64,000 bases of DNA from Proteles cristata cristata (Eukaryota > Chordata > Mammalia > Carnivora > Hyaenidae). The stretch spans positions 459,501 through 523,500 of the forward strand of contig JAESUZ010000334.1 of assembly GCA_017311185.1 (NCBI GenBank), in the 5' to 3' direction. Within the stretch, counting starts at the first letter, position 1. Each line of letters begins with the position of its first letter. Made by a program: the position numbers and the translations under genes. Shown here piece by piece: positions 30,986 to 41,621 of the stretch. The notes under the pieces were generated by a model, which was not told where the DNA came from, ran no database searches, and saw nothing but the letters and a program-made list of their open reading frames with translations.

Positions 30986-32151
30986 CAACCACTCCCTGGT
31001 TGTTGGTTACGACCCTCACATTCTACTGATTCCAGGCCACAGGCTGTGATTATTTTGTAACTTATCAGTAGGATCAGCCAAGGCCTGTTATTATAGCTGA
31101 GATTCTTCTGCATTTGTTTTAAGGTAGTGAAATTGCCTTGCAGCTTAAGGCACAATTACATATCCGATGTCCCAGATTTGGTAGTCGCTGTCTGTTCTTG
31201 CCTGCTCTGAGCCCCCACCTCCCACCCCACCTGGCCTCGGGGGGAACCAGGGAGAGAACGCAAAAGGCCCCTCCGTGAGTCCCTCGGAAGGCTCAGACCA
31301 GGACCCTCCCAGCACAGGCTCAGGAGAGCGCCCCCTGGCGCTTACGCAGGGGAGGATGGCGCTGGCCGTGAGGTGCTGGCCAGGGGCAGTTTCCAAAGCT
31401 GGGGAGACGGGGCTGAAGGGGACGGGGAAGGAGACAGGTAGAAATCAGGAACCAGGGCTCCCGGCCAGGCCAGCAGTGACGTCAATCATCTAAGCCCGCG
31501 CTGGTGACATTGGCTAAACCCAAAAGGGCTTCAGCAGGATGTCTATTAGCTGCCAAGGGACAGCGGAGACATTTAGACCCGCTCACCCGTCTGCCGATCA
31601 CTCGAGTACACGTCACACCCTAAGAGATAGTGAAAAAGGAGTTGTTCTCTTGACAGTTATGTTATTAGAGTTCAGCTATCAATGCGCGAATGGTGGCTGC
31701 GGCCACATTGTCCCACAAGCCGATGACATCATTTCATTACGTAAAGAGTGTAGACTCTGACTGCAGTCCTTACTGGCAACAAATCCAAATTGCTGGTTCA
31801 AAACCACTGGTTTGACAGAGCGCAGGCGGGCAGTTGCCTGGGCGTCGGTTGGTGGTCACCCTGATGGGTGAGGGTCCCCGGAGCACAGGCACACGCCCGA
31901 CACACCAGGGGGCGAGCAGGAGCCCATGCAGCCTCTTGACCGCCAGTGACTCCCCCCCCCCACCGCCCCAGGGTTCAAGACGACCCTGCCCATTGTCCTC
32001 ATGGTAAAGGACTTTTAAACACATTGTGACCCCAAAAGAAGCCTTAAAAGCTCAAAGGTCTTAAAAAACGTTATATTGTTAAACATGTTCGTTAAGGTCA
32101 AGGTCAGGGAGGAGGAGGGGGCTGACATTACCGAGCAGCGACCACAGTTTT
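30986..32151. other. no gene seen
   Basis: Unique sequence. 31195-31480 is GC-rich with overlapping ORFs on both strands and no domain features. 31950-31975 holds a C-rich run. No repeat assigned. Confidence 0.4.
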
Positions 32152-32366
32152 CTTTTGTTTTTTAATTTATTTCTAGGAGAGAGAGAGAGAGACAGAGTGA
32201 GCAGGGGAGGGTCAGAGAGAGAGGGAGACACAGACTCCGAATCAGGCTCCAGGCTCTGAGCTGGCAGTCAGCACAGAGCCCGACGCGGAGCTCGAACCCA
32301 CAAACCGCGAGATCACGACCTAAGCGAAAGTCGGACGCTTAACCGACTAAGCCACCCAGGCGCCCT
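32152..32366 (-). mobile_element. felid SINEC, CTTAGG/CTCCTAG subgroup, antisense
   Basis: TTAATTTATTTCTAGGAGAGAG, GAGCTGGCAGTCAGCACAG, CACGACCTAAGCGAAAGTCGG, end TAAGCCACCCAGGCGCCC. TSD ACCACAGTTTT at 32141-32151 and 32368-32378. Confidence 0.95.
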
Positions 32367-32679
32367 AACCACAGTTTTGCAAACGTCTGATGAGAGCATC
32401 GTAGCAGCCTGGGAGCCCAGGGAGGGCGTTTTCCCGTTTTACGCCAGTCACAGAGCTCGAGTGGCATCTGGTGGCCCCGGTCTGTCTGACAGCAGATTCC
32501 CGTGTCGTTCGGCATCCCGTGCTGTGAACCCCGGCGCCGCCTTCACGTGAAGGAGCCACGAAAGGTCACGGAGGGCCCTCATTCCTGGCACTGTCCCCAG
32601 TGAGTTCCCCACTTCCTCTCCCTTCCGCGAAGGCTTTAGCATATTGTGATCAGGGGGGTAAGCATCATTCGGCATTCTG
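32367..32679. other. unassigned spacer
   Basis: No gene or repeat recognised beyond the SINE target-site duplication at the left end. Short ORFs lack motifs. Confidence 0.35.
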
Positions 32680-32840
32680 CTGTTTTCGTTTCACATAGTA
32701 AATATTTCCCCATGTTGCTCATACTTATCATTTTGAAAACCTCCATAAATCCCATTGAGTTGAGGCGTGGTAACAATGGACTTGATCCTGCTGTTAGACC
32801 ATGAGATTTTCCCAGTATTCTGCTACTATGACTTACATGG
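32680..32840 (-). mobile_element. old L1 3' fragment, antisense
   Basis: TTTCACATAGTAAATATTTCC, CCATGTTGCTCATACTTATC and ATTTTGAAAACCTCCATAAA resemble the reverse complement of old L1 3' ends (atttccccatgtcattaaat). Confidence 0.5.
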
Positions 32841-32871
32841 CAACCAGCTCATCGTGCAGAAGACAGTATCG

Positions 32872-33030
32872 GGTAGTGGATGAGAACACAGCCTGCGGTC
32901 GGGCCGCCTGAGCTCGAATCCCAGAGCTGCCATGAAATTGCTGTGTGGCTTTAGGTAGGGAGCTTAACCTCTCTGTGCCTCCCTTTAATTTAGAAAGTAG
33001 AGCTCATATTAGCACCTTTCTGGGAGGCTC
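32872..33030 (+). mobile_element. MIR
   Basis: GGTAGTGGATGAGAACACAGC, CCGCCTGAGCTCGAATCCC, GAGCTGCCATGAAATTGCTG, TGTGGCTTTAGGTAGGGAGC, TTAACCTCTCTGTGCCTCCC. A nearly complete sense MIR. Confidence 0.85.
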
Positions 33031-33149
33031 CAGGTCCCTGGAACAGGGGAGTTTGGCTCTGCTGCCTCAGAGTCCCGGGCCTATTGCGTTTTCATTTCAA
33101 GCAGCAACCCTTCGGGTGACTCAGAATGTTCCCCCGAGATATGGGAGTG

Positions 33150-33442
33150 CATCTGTTTTCAACAGCTGTTATGACAAATTGTCACAAACCCAGTGGCTTA
33201 ACACTGCACAAACTTCCTATTTAGAGTTCTGTAGATTGAGAGTCCAACACGGGTCTCACGGGGCTCAGATGAAGGCACGTTCTCTTCCCAGAGGCCTTAG
33301 GAAGACACCAATTCCTTCTCTTTTGCATTTCTAGAAGCTGCCAGCTTGGCCCACTGCCCTGTTCTTCCATTTTCAGAGCCAACAATGCTAGGCAAGTCCT
33401 CACCCTGCCACTCTCGCTGGTCTCTCTTCTGATTCCCTCTTC
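33150..33442 (-). mobile_element. MLT1-type MaLR LTR, antisense (partial)
   Basis: CAGCTGTTATGACAAATTGTC, CCCAGTGGCTTAACACTGC, AGAGTTCTGTAGATTGAGAG and CAGATGAAGGCACGTTC follow the antisense MaLR LTR order. The rest may continue between and after the two SINEs that follow. Confidence 0.6.
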
Positions 33443-33641
33443 CATTTTTTTTTTTTTTAATTTGAGAGAGACAGAAAGCACATGTGAGCAGGGGAGAGGG
33501 GCAGAGAGAGAGAGGGAATCCCAGGCAGGCTCCACACTCACCAGACTCCCACGTGGGGCTCGATCCCACAGCCCTGGAATCACGAGCTGAGCTAAAATCA
33601 AGAGTCTGACACTCTATGAACTGAGCCCCCCAGGTACCACC
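33443..33641 (-). mobile_element. SINEC, ancestral subtype, antisense
   Basis: T-rich complement of the tail, TTTGAGAGAGACAG, GCCCAGGCAGGCTCC-like body, GGGGCTCGATCCCACAG, ATCACGAGCTGAGC, then TAAAATCAAGAGTC spacer and end GAGCCCCCCAGGTACC. Confidence 0.87.
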
Positions 33642-33701
33642 CACCCTGCTTCCTTTTTTAAGAACATTGGACTCACCTGGATTATGTACGATGCTCTCCC
33701 T

Positions 33702-33912
33702 ATTTTTAAAAAATATTTATTTTTGAAAGAGAGACAGAGACAGAGCGTGAGCAGGGGAGGAGCAGAGAGAGAGAGGGAGACACAGAATCTGAAACAGGCT
33801 CCAGGCTCTGAGCGGTCAGCACAGAGCCCGACGCGGGGCTCAAGCCCACAAACCGGGAGATCATGACCTGAGTTGAAGTTGGATGCCTAACGACTGAGCC
33901 CCCAGGCGCCCC
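33702..33912 (-). mobile_element. felid SINEC, antisense
   Basis: AAAAAATATTTATTTTTGAAAG, CAGAATCTGAAACAGGCTCC, AGCGGTCAGCACAGAGCCCG, end GAGCCCCCAGGCGCCCC. TSD-like ATGCTCTCCC (33691) and ATGCCCTCCG (33913). Confidence 0.93.
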
Positions 33913-34559
33913 ATGCCCTCCGTACTTTAAGGTCAGTTGGTTATAAACCTTCGTTCTCCCTGCAACCTCAGCCCCACTTGCCATCACCCCGGGCACGTTC
34001 ACAGGGTCTGGGGACCAGGATAGGGGCCATCGTTCTGCCTGCCACACAGCCTCGGGGCCAGAAGCCGCTGAACTATGCGTCCCAGTCTCCCTCGCTAGCT
34101 GGGGTGCAACTAGATTCGGCCAATGGGAGGCCCCGGCACTGTGTTGGAACGTGGGTGAAGGTGCAAGTCCTGGTGCTGCTGGTGGTGGCCTGGGGACAGC
34201 AGCTCCAGTAGCATTGGGCTGAGCACAGGCTGTGCCCTCCAGCCCAGGGTGCTGATGGCTTTCCTGTGTGCTAGCACCCCCTGCCCCCTCTGCGCCTCCA
34301 GCCTGGAGATGTAGCGGCTCCCTGTCTCCAGGTCACACCCAGTCCCCCTCGGTCCCCTCGAACATCTTTGTCGCAAGCTCCTCTTGCAAGGCTGGGAAGC
34401 ACGCGGCCCCCTCCCTCACTGGTAAAGCGGGGTAGCGAAGCCTCCTCCCGGGGGTGCCGCGGAGAGGAAATGTGGTGACGTTTCCTCGGGTCGGGCCTGA
34501 CGCTCAGCACCTGCTCGAGCATCATTAATTCCGTATGAGTTAAGGTTTTAGGTTTGCTG
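33913..34559. other. unassigned GC-rich
   Basis: No gene recognised. 34415-34530 (CTCACTGGTAAAGCGGGG ... CGCTCAGCACCTGCTCGAGC) could be the 3' part of a GC-rich sense MIR, but the match is weak. Confidence 0.35.
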
Positions 34560-34870
34560 GCTTCTGGGATACTAAGGATTTAAATGTTCAACGCGGTGGC
34601 CAAGTGCTCTTTTCCATCGAAATTCCTTCTATTGATCCCATTCCGAAGAAGCTAGCCTCTCTCTGATGTTGAGATACATCTTCAAATCTATTTTTAGCAA
34701 GTTTCCTCCTAATTTCACATACTTAAAAGTATTTAACTTCTTGAAGCATCTGGAGTCTATTTTGGGGGCATGATGTTAGATGTAGGTCTAAGTTAATTTC
34801 CGCAGCCCCATACAATTAGCTTAACTTCATTTAATAAATAGCCCTTTATTTCCTCAGTGTTTGCTGTTGC
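34560..34870 (-). mobile_element. possible old L1 ORF2 relic, antisense
   Basis: CTTGAAGCATCTGGAGTCTA, GATGTAGGTCTAAGTTAATT and TTCATTTAATAAATAGCCC resemble the reverse-complement ORF2 segment (ttgagttgattt, gtgaggtaggggtcta, catttattgaa). Weak. Confidence 0.45.
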
Positions 34871-35346
34871 TTATTTTAGCACATGGTAGGTTCTCAGACA
34901 CAGTGGGATCTTGTTAGGGGTTCTGACCTACATAGGGCTGTATAAGGACATTCTGCAGGTCGGAGATGTCACTCTGCAGTGTCAGGAACGAACGACAGGT
35001 TGCTCGCATAACTAATTTTCAGGGTGTTTGCTTCCTGCCGAACTGGCACCTACAGATATATTTCTTTTGTTTCTGGGAAGTTGGATTACTGGAGAAACCA
35101 AAGGCGGCTGTGAGTCATACCCTTTCACTGTAACCTTCCTTGTCTGCTTGGGTGATTGCCTAATTCTATCTTCTCCCTTGTGGCTTAAAAAAATTTTTAA
35201 GAGACATGGCCTTGGTCAGCCTCTCTGATTGTAAATTTCATCGGCCTCTGCGACCTTCTCTGTTCTCAGCCTCGGGTCTTGTGTTTCTAAGATCATTCCC
35301 CTCATAACATCTTGATTTTATTTCTAATATTGATTATTATGTTTTC
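34871..35346. other. unassigned AT-rich
   Basis: No gene or confident repeat. It may belong to the same old L1 block. Confidence 0.3.
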
Positions 35347-35360
35347 TAAAGTGCCTTTAT

Positions 35361-35409
35361 TTTTTTTCTTAGTTTATTATCTAGTTGGTTTACATATAAC
35401 ACCCAGTGA
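35361..35409 (-). mobile_element. minimal L1 insertion (about 49 nt), antisense
   Basis: A T-run followed by TTAGTTTATTATCTAGTTGG and ACATATAACACCCAGTG, the reverse complement of the terminal 3' UTR seen in the other carnivore L1s here. An imperfect TSD flanks it: TAAAGTGCCTTTAT at 35347-35360 and TAAAGTGACTTTAA at 35410-35423. The copy is extremely 5'-truncated. Confidence 0.7.
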
Positions 35410-35562
35410 TAAAGTGACTTTAAATGCTTTGTTGTGGTGTTTAACAGCGTGGCTGTCTCTAAAATAATAACAACTGTTCTGTTTTTTCATATTTTCCTGC
35501 TGTGGTATACTCTTGTTTTTCTTAATTTTTTGATGTTTTTTTAAACTTTATTTTTTAAATTT

Positions 35563-35764
35563 ATTTTAAAATCTTTATTTATTTATTTTGAGAGAGACAG
35601 AGAAAGCACAAATGGGGGAGGGACAGAGAGATAGACAGAATCCCAAGCAGCCTCCGTGTTCAGTGTGGAGCCTGACATGGGGCTCGATCTCACAACGGTG
35701 AGATCATGACCTGAGCCGAAATCAAGAGTCAGATGCTCAACGGACCGAGCCACCCCGATGCCCC
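35563..35764 (-). mobile_element. SINEC, ancestral subtype, antisense
   Basis: ATCTTTATTTATTTATTTTGAGAG, AATCCCAAGCAGCCTCCG, GGGGCTCGATCTCACAACGG, ATCATGACCTGAGCCGAAATC, AAGAGTCAGATGC and end GCCACCCCGATGCCCC. The AATCAAGAGTC spacer is the ancestral carnivore form. Confidence 0.9.
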
Positions 35765-36094
35765 TCTTTTACCGCTTTTTGAAACTGATGCCAGCCACTC
35801 TCCACACTCCTACCCTCGTGACTGAAGGAAACGTCAGGGTGTGCCGCTCGGGTCTCCGGTTCTGTTCGTGGGTGGGGGCCGTTACCCACAGGTGTCATGT
35901 CTTTCTGCCCTGCTGTGCTTGGCATGGGCCCTATGCTTGTACCTCAGACCACATGTCCCTTACCAGGCAGGAAGGTCAAGGCGGTCAGGAGCCTTCCTTT
36001 TCCGTTAGGGATGGGAAACCATTAGGGATTTTTGTTTCTGTTCCTCGGTATGGTGTTCGTTTCTTAGCTCTGCCACAATGGCCTGCCCCAACCC

Positions 36095-36490
36095 AAGAGG
36101 CTTAAAACAGCAGCAGTCTCTAGTCTCACAGTTTGGAGGCTGGAAGCCTGAAATCGAGCTGTCGGCAGGGCCACGCTCCCTCAGAAGGCTCTGGAAGGAT
36201 GCTTCCTTGCCTCTTGCAGCTTCTGACGTGGTCGGCAGTCCTTGGCTTCTGGACGCATCACTCCAGTCTGGGTCCCTGTTGTCATACGAGCTTTTCCCTG
36301 TATGTTCTGGTCTCTCTGTGTCTTTTCTTCTTATGAGGACAGCAGTCATATTGGATAAGGGCCACCCTACTCTTAAGACGACCTCATCTCAGATCTGCAG
36401 AGATACCATTTCTGAATAAGGTCACGTTCCCAGGTACCTGGGGATAGGACTTCAACATACGTTTTGGGGGACATGATGAAGCTCACAAGT
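36095..36490 (-). mobile_element. MLT1-type MaLR LTR, antisense
   Basis: GCTTAAAACAGCAGCAGTC, TCACAGTTTGGAGGCTGGAAG, GAGCTGTCGGCAGGGCCACG, TTGCCTCTTGCAGCTTCTG, AGGACAGCAGTCATATTGG, AAGGGCCACCCTACTCTTAAG, AATAAGGTCACGTTCCCAGG and TTCAACATACGTTTTGGGGG follow the antisense MLT1 layout. No coding capacity. Confidence 0.8.
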
Positions 36491-36869
36491 ACAATGTCAC
36501 AGGCCGCCCTGAGCTACAAAGACCCCTAGAAGACTGGAGAGTAACTGGGTGGTGAGACACGCTGTTATCTCTTCCTAACTGGGATTCCTTTAATTAGGGC
36601 AATGTATCCAGCCAGTAACTAGCCAAGTCGGGGCCACAGTGCTCTAAGCAGAAGCTGCAGCCTCACCCAAGGAGGCCGAGAGCTTGAGAGCTCAATCTTG
36701 CAACCTCCTCGTTTATCCAGAAATCAGCCTTCCCCAGCCCTCTGCAAAACTTCTGATTCTGGATGTGAACCCAGAAGATCTCTGTGCAGCCAAAAGCCCA
36801 AAGTCCCGGTGTATGCCATTCGTTCCTTCAGGGAAACTCTCTGGCTCTCACTCCAAGCCTACCTTATTT
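36491..36869. other. unassigned
   Basis: No gene or repeat recognised. The ORF at 36684-36992 ends in the SINE. Confidence 0.35.
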
Positions 36870-36888
36870 AAAAAAAAAAAAAAAAAAA
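36870..36888. repeat. (A)19 homopolymer
   Basis: An A-run directly abutting the antisense SINE's T-rich tail complement. Its origin is unclear. Confidence 0.85.
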
Positions 36889-37095
36889 GTTTGTTAATGT
36901 TTTATTTATTTCTGAGAAAGAGAGAGAGTGTGAGCAGGGGAGGGTCAGAGAGAGAGGGAGACACAGACTCTGAAACAGGCTCCAGGCTCTGAGCTGTCAG
37001 CACAGAGCCTGACGCAGGGCTCGAACCCACGATCCATGAGATCATGACCTGAGCTGAAGTCGGACGCTTAACTGACTGAGCCCCCCAGGCGCCCC
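36889..37095 (-). mobile_element. felid SINEC, antisense
   Basis: TTTGTTAATGTTTTATTTATTTC, CAGACTCTGAAACAGGCTCC, GAGCTGTCAGCACAGAGCC, ATCATGACCTGAGCTGAAG and end GAGCCCCCCAGGCGCCCC. Confidence 0.94.
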
Positions 37096-39265
37096 TCCAA
37101 TTTTTTTAATAGGCTTGTTTTCTTGATCTCTGATGTTGCAACCTACACTGGCAGCCAACAAATCCCAGAAATTAGTAATAATTGGCCATAGCAAGCACAG
37201 CCTGTTGTTTTTTGTCGACGGCCATGAAGAATAAAAATGGAGAGGAGCTGCGTGAAGGCGTTTTTCTCAGTGGCCCAGGAAAAGCAAGGCAGTCTGGACT
37301 TCCAGTCCGGGGCACAGCCCACACACCCTGCAGAACACGGAGTGGGGAGCCTTCACTAGGGCCATGTTTCGTTCATTACTGGCTGCCCATGTCGGGTACC
37401 GGGGGTTGGGGGCAACGAGGAAATGATATAGACTCTGGTTTGGCCTGGGCAAATTCCCATCAACACCCGAAAGTCAAGAATGTCACTCCTTAAAAGGATA
37501 AACCAGTATTTAACATAGCTCATTTTCTCAGTTGCTTAGAGGGAGAACCGGGTTGAAACACAAGCTCCACTATACAGTGGGGTGTGCGCGGCAAGTAACT
37601 TAACCCTAAGTCTCCCTGGGCTTCCATTTTGCATTGATGCAACGGGGGCACAATTGGGCCTCCCATGGGACTCAGGGATTATGTTCCAAAAGCCGCCGGA
37701 CACCTCTGCCCAGATTCTCTGCCAGCTCCCATGCCCGTCTCCCTCTTGCCTTTGTGAGCTCAATATCAACCCAGAGCTCAAGGCAAACGTCAAGGTCAAA
37801 TGCTTCCTTTCTCTCTCCCCCTTCTCATACACCCAGCCCATTAGCAAGCCCTGCCTGTCGAGAGGGTGTTCAACCTCGGAAAGACGACTTTTCCCATCTC
37901 GACTACTACAAGGCTTTCTTAATTAATTCAGGGTCATCTTAATTAAGGTAACAAGTTCATTAAGGACCACCTGATCAGGTCCCTGTAAAACCCTCTTCAC
38001 CAGTAACCCCAGTCCGTTCTCTGCACAGCTGTGAAGTGATTTTCACATGATCATCAGATCGTGTCTGTCCCTTCTTCAATCCGGGGAGGTCCAGCCCCTT
38101 CTTTCCTCTCTGTCCTGCCTCACCTATCCCCCACCCCCACCCCCACCCCTGACTGTTCCCAGTGCAGGCCTGCGTAGCTTCGGGCCGTGCACTTAACTGT
38201 GGATGAGCAGCTCCGTAGGAGAGGGAGGGCGCGGGATGAGGAGGCTCGGGGCTGACAAGCTTTGCTCTGGCGCTCCCGGCTCACACGCCATCATGAAATT
38301 AATGAGCAAATTAGCCAGGAACTGATTATTCCAAAAATAAACGATAGATTCAGCTTCTTTCTTGTAGCTTCAAGCCTGTGAAGAGCCGCAACTCTTCCTG
38401 AGGAGAATGAAATGAAAGGAGACATTTGCAATGTTAATTTTTATGGCACTTTTATATAAAGCTACAAAAGAAAAGAAAAAGAAATATCAACAAGATCAAA
38501 GGAAATCGGAACATCGCAAAGAGGGGGAACAGTGTTCTTTTGTTATTTTGTTGATAGACTGTTTGGGAAGACATGAATAATACATAAGAAATCGTCCTGA
38601 CTAGTTTAGGGAAAGAGAGGGCTGGTACTTCATTAGTATAAACGCAGCGTGAAATGGGAGTCCAGGGGGCCCAGTGTTAAATCCGTGCAAGGAAGAACTC
38701 AAGGGGAAGCTGGTAACCTGCTATAAAGGTGGGAACCACAAAACCAAGCCGGTCAGAGTTCTGTAGGAAGGTAAGAGTTCATTCTGAGGGCCTCTCCTCT
38801 GGGTGATGTTTATGGGCATGGTGACATTCCAGTTCTCCAGCATCTTCTTTGCTTTCTTCTGGGTTTGTCTTCCTGAGAATTCACATCTCAGGAATCTTCT
38901 AGATTCTGAGAACCCCAGGACCGTGGCACCTCTCTCGGAGATTATCTGTCCTTTACAAATCTCCTCTTTCTCTTCTTTCTATGTAGGGAAAGCAATGACC
39001 CCCTCACTAAAAATGGAAGAGAGGAGTCCAGGGCGACCATAAAGAGAAATGTAGCATGCCTCACAGAATGGTGCCAGAGCAGGGAGACCCCTGTGGATGG
39101 AGGACCAGCTGGACCTTGAGGCTCTCCGTAGGGTCCACGTCAACTGCACAGCCTCATGGGAGTGGTTTCTGAGAAAAATGGTGGCTCTTCATCTTCTGGG
39201 AAAGCACATCTTGTAGGACAATTAGAGAAATAATGGTAGATCAAGACCCTAGCAGAGAAGAGGAC
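37096..39265. other. no gene seen; SINE-free
   Basis: Mostly unique. 37540-37680 may hold a weak MIR (GGCAAGTAACTTAACCC). 37919-37947 carries two TTAATTAA motifs. A (CCCCCA)3 run lies near 38130. 38040-38110 may be an L2 fragment (GATCATCAGATCGTGTCTG). 38290-38470 is an AT-rich block annotated separately. ORFs at 37536-37942 lack support. Confidence 0.4.
38290..38470. promoter_or_regulatory. AT-rich, possibly conserved non-coding block
   Basis: TCATGAAATTAATGAGCAAATTAGCC (38291-38316) combines several TAAT/ATTA cores, followed by CTGATTATTCC and GCAATGTTAATTTTTATGG. No TE features and no ORF. Enhancer-like by composition only. Confidence 0.25.
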
Positions 39266-39462
39266 TCTCCTTCCCTCCCTTCCTCTCTCTACTCATTCAC
39301 CCCCCTCACTGATTCACCCCCATCCACCCATCCATCTGTCTATTCATCCACCCATCCTTTCCTTCGTTCCTTCGTTCCTTCCTCCCTCCTTCCTTCGTTC
39401 GTTCCTTCGTTCGTTCGTTCCTTCCTTCCTCCCTTCCTCCCTTCCTCCCTTCCTCTCTTGCT
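39266..39462. repeat. (CATC)n then (TTCC)n/(TTCG)n tract
   Basis: 39310-39360 has CATC/CATT units. 39361-39455 is TTCC with many TTCG units, then CTTCCTCC. Many CpGs persist inside the TTCG part. Confidence 0.95.
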
Positions 39463-40135
39463 CTATCTGTCCATCATCTACCTCCTTCCAGAAAGGAGGA
39501 GAAAGCTTGCAAATATACAAATAATATTTCAAGATAGATCTGTCAAATCAAGTAGAAGAAAGATACAGGAAATGTAAAATAAGTATGGGAAAGGAAGACG
39601 AAGCCAGGAGTGAGATTGCCACACAAAATACATGCCTCTACATCCTAAACCCCTGATGGGGATAAGCGGCTTTCTAGCAGCCAATGGGAATAGAAAACAC
39701 GATAGCATGATTGTTCCCTTGACTCTCAGTGTCTGTAAGGTAAAAATAAACCCGTTGCCAAGGAATAGCATGGTTCTGACTGATGCGGAGACCAGTGGGA
39801 ATTTTCCCGGGGCTTTGTAGAAGAGGAGGGTTAGGTTTAACCAGGAATAGACTCCTGGGCTAATGACTGATGCCAAATCCCTATTGATGGGGGGGTGGGG
39901 GGTGGATTGTGGTGTTAAGTTAATTAAACAAGGAGGCCAGGTCAGCAGGGAAGGGATGATGCTGAGCATGGGGACCTCTGAATTGATGAGCCACCAGGAC
40001 GGGCTCTGCTACTCTGGAGGGTGAGGCGGAGGTGTGGGAGGGGATGAAATTGTCCACAACCCCGAGGCCATCCTGCCAGCCTGTTCTTCTTACTGGCTTC
40101 ATCCGCAGGACCAAAGCAAGTAGCTTTAATGCATT
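39463..40135. other. unassigned; upstream of the LTR-like block
   Basis: No gene recognised. It could contain decayed endogenous retroviral interior, but I see no identifiable gag, pol or env motifs. A G-run lies at 39888-39903. Confidence 0.35.
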
Positions 40136-40435
40136 AGTAGCTTTGTAAGCCAACTAAAACCTAAGCCTGTATTGCCTCAACGTTAAGAAACGGAAGCTTA
40201 AGGGCCATCAATCACAACGAGCCAACGAGGCTTTCCAAATAAGGCAACCATTTAGGCTACAGTCAGTCAAATGCTTTCCTCGCCTTGCGCTGCCTCTTCT
40301 GCTCAACCCAGCTCCGTTGGCTGGAGCACACCGTTTGGCGCCTTCAAGTTGGAGTTGAGTTTTACTCAAATAAACTCTTAAAATGTTTGTGATGTCTTGG
40401 CTTATCTTTTAAAAGTGGTGTACCAGAAACTGTTT
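40136..40435 (+). mobile_element. possible class I ERV LTR (MER34-like)
   Basis: LTR-like organisation: AAGCCAACTAAAACCTAAGCC, CATCAATCACAACGAGCC, CTTTCCAAATAAGGCAACC, a GC-richer promoter-like part (TGCGCTGCCTCTTCTGCTC), GGAGCACACCGTTTGGCGC, then AATAAACTCTTAAAATG as polyadenylation signal. The sequence after it (AAGGGGGTGTCC) resembles a retroviral leader. Family assignment is from memory. This is an old relic with no coding capacity. Confidence 0.5.
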
Positions 40436-40887
40436 TACTCCTAAGGGGGTGTCCTACGTGGGCTGGGCGCAACGGAACCCCTGAGATGGTCCGTCACCCA
40501 GGGGTTAGGCCTCGCTGTCCAGGTAGAGGGGAGCGAAGGCAGAGAACGTGGCCATGTGTGGGATAGAACAGAGACAGTAGATTAGAATATTCGGGTATGA
40601 AATGTTCAAACAACGCATCAAAGTATAAGAAAGAAAGGAAATGGAAGCCTAAAATCCCACCACCAAGAGTAACGTCATCTGGGTTGGATTTGGGGCTGAA
40701 AGTACTTTCAAGCCTCAAACCCGCACAGGACCCACTATGGCAGGAGGAAGGTCCCCTGTGTGAATTCCCTGGAGGGCAAGCTCACAGGGTGCGGCTTGAC
40801 ACCTTGATGTGTGCATCACAGAGGCTTTTCCTCCAAATCACCCTCTCTCACACCCCTTCCTCTGCTTCTTTAGAAAAACAAAAACTT
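40436..40887. other. unassigned
   Basis: No gene seen. The left part may be retroviral leader sequence next to the LTR-like block. Confidence 0.35.
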
Positions 40888-41093
40888 GGGGCGCCTGCCT
40901 GGCTCAGTCAGTTGAACATCCAACTCTTGGTTTCTGCTCAGGTCATGATCTCATGGTTCATGGGTTTAAGCCCTGCATTGGGCTCTGTACTGACAGTGCA
41001 GAGTCTGCTTGGGGTTCTCTCTCTCTGGTCCTTCCTCACTTGTGCTCTCTCTCTCTCTCTCCCTCTCTCTAAAATAAATAAACTTAAAAAAAA
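40888..41093 (+). mobile_element. SINEC, ancestral-like subtype
   Basis: GGGGCGCCTGCCTGGCTCAG, then CAACTCTTGGTTTCTGCTCAGG, ATGATCTCATGG, CTGACAGTGCAGAGTCTGC, AAAATAAATAAAC tail. TSD AGAAAAACAAAAACTT at 40872-40887 and AGAAAAACAGAAACTT at 41094-41109. Confidence 0.93.
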
Positions 41094-41109
41094 AGAAAAA
41101 CAGAAACTT

Positions 41110-41403
41110 GCTCAGCATTAACTGACATTTGAAGTGTAATAATATATGATCTACAGATCGAAGTTCAAGCTCCAATATTGTAACGTAAAGGGACCTTAAA
41201 AAATTAATTACAATATATAAAAAGTAGGGCAGCCAGGACTTTCTGGGCTTAGTGATTCTTGTTAACTACACAGATCTTTGAAAGGAAACATTTTCCGGAT
41301 GTAGATCAAATTAGTTGGGAAAAATAAACCTTTCTTCAAAAGTAGGACCATAAAACAAACAAACAAACATGTGAGGTCTGGTTTAAAATTCTGGACATTA
41401 GAA
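41110..41403. other. AT-rich spacer between two SINEs
   Basis: No gene or repeat family recognised. (AAAC)n-like units at 41353-41369. Confidence 0.4.
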
Positions 41404-41606
41404 GGGGCGCCTGGGTGGCTGTGTCAGTTAAGTGTCCGACTTCGGCTCAGGTCATGATCTCACGGTTCATGGGTTCAAGCCCCGCGTCGGGCTCTATGCT
41501 GACGGCCCGGAGCCTGGAGCTGTTTCAGAGTCTGTGTCTCCCTCTCTCTCTGACCCTCCCCTGCCCTCTCTCTCTCTCTCAAAAATAAATAAACATTAAA
41601 AACACC
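41404..41606 (+). mobile_element. felid SINEC
   Basis: GGGGCGCCTGGGTGGCTGTG, GGCTCAGGTCATGATCTCACGG, CTGACGGCCCGGAGCC, CTCTCAAAAATAAATAAAC. TSD ATTCTGGACATTAGA (41388) and ACTCTGGACGTTAGA (41607). Confidence 0.94.
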
Positions 41607-41621
41607 ACTCTGGACGTTAGA

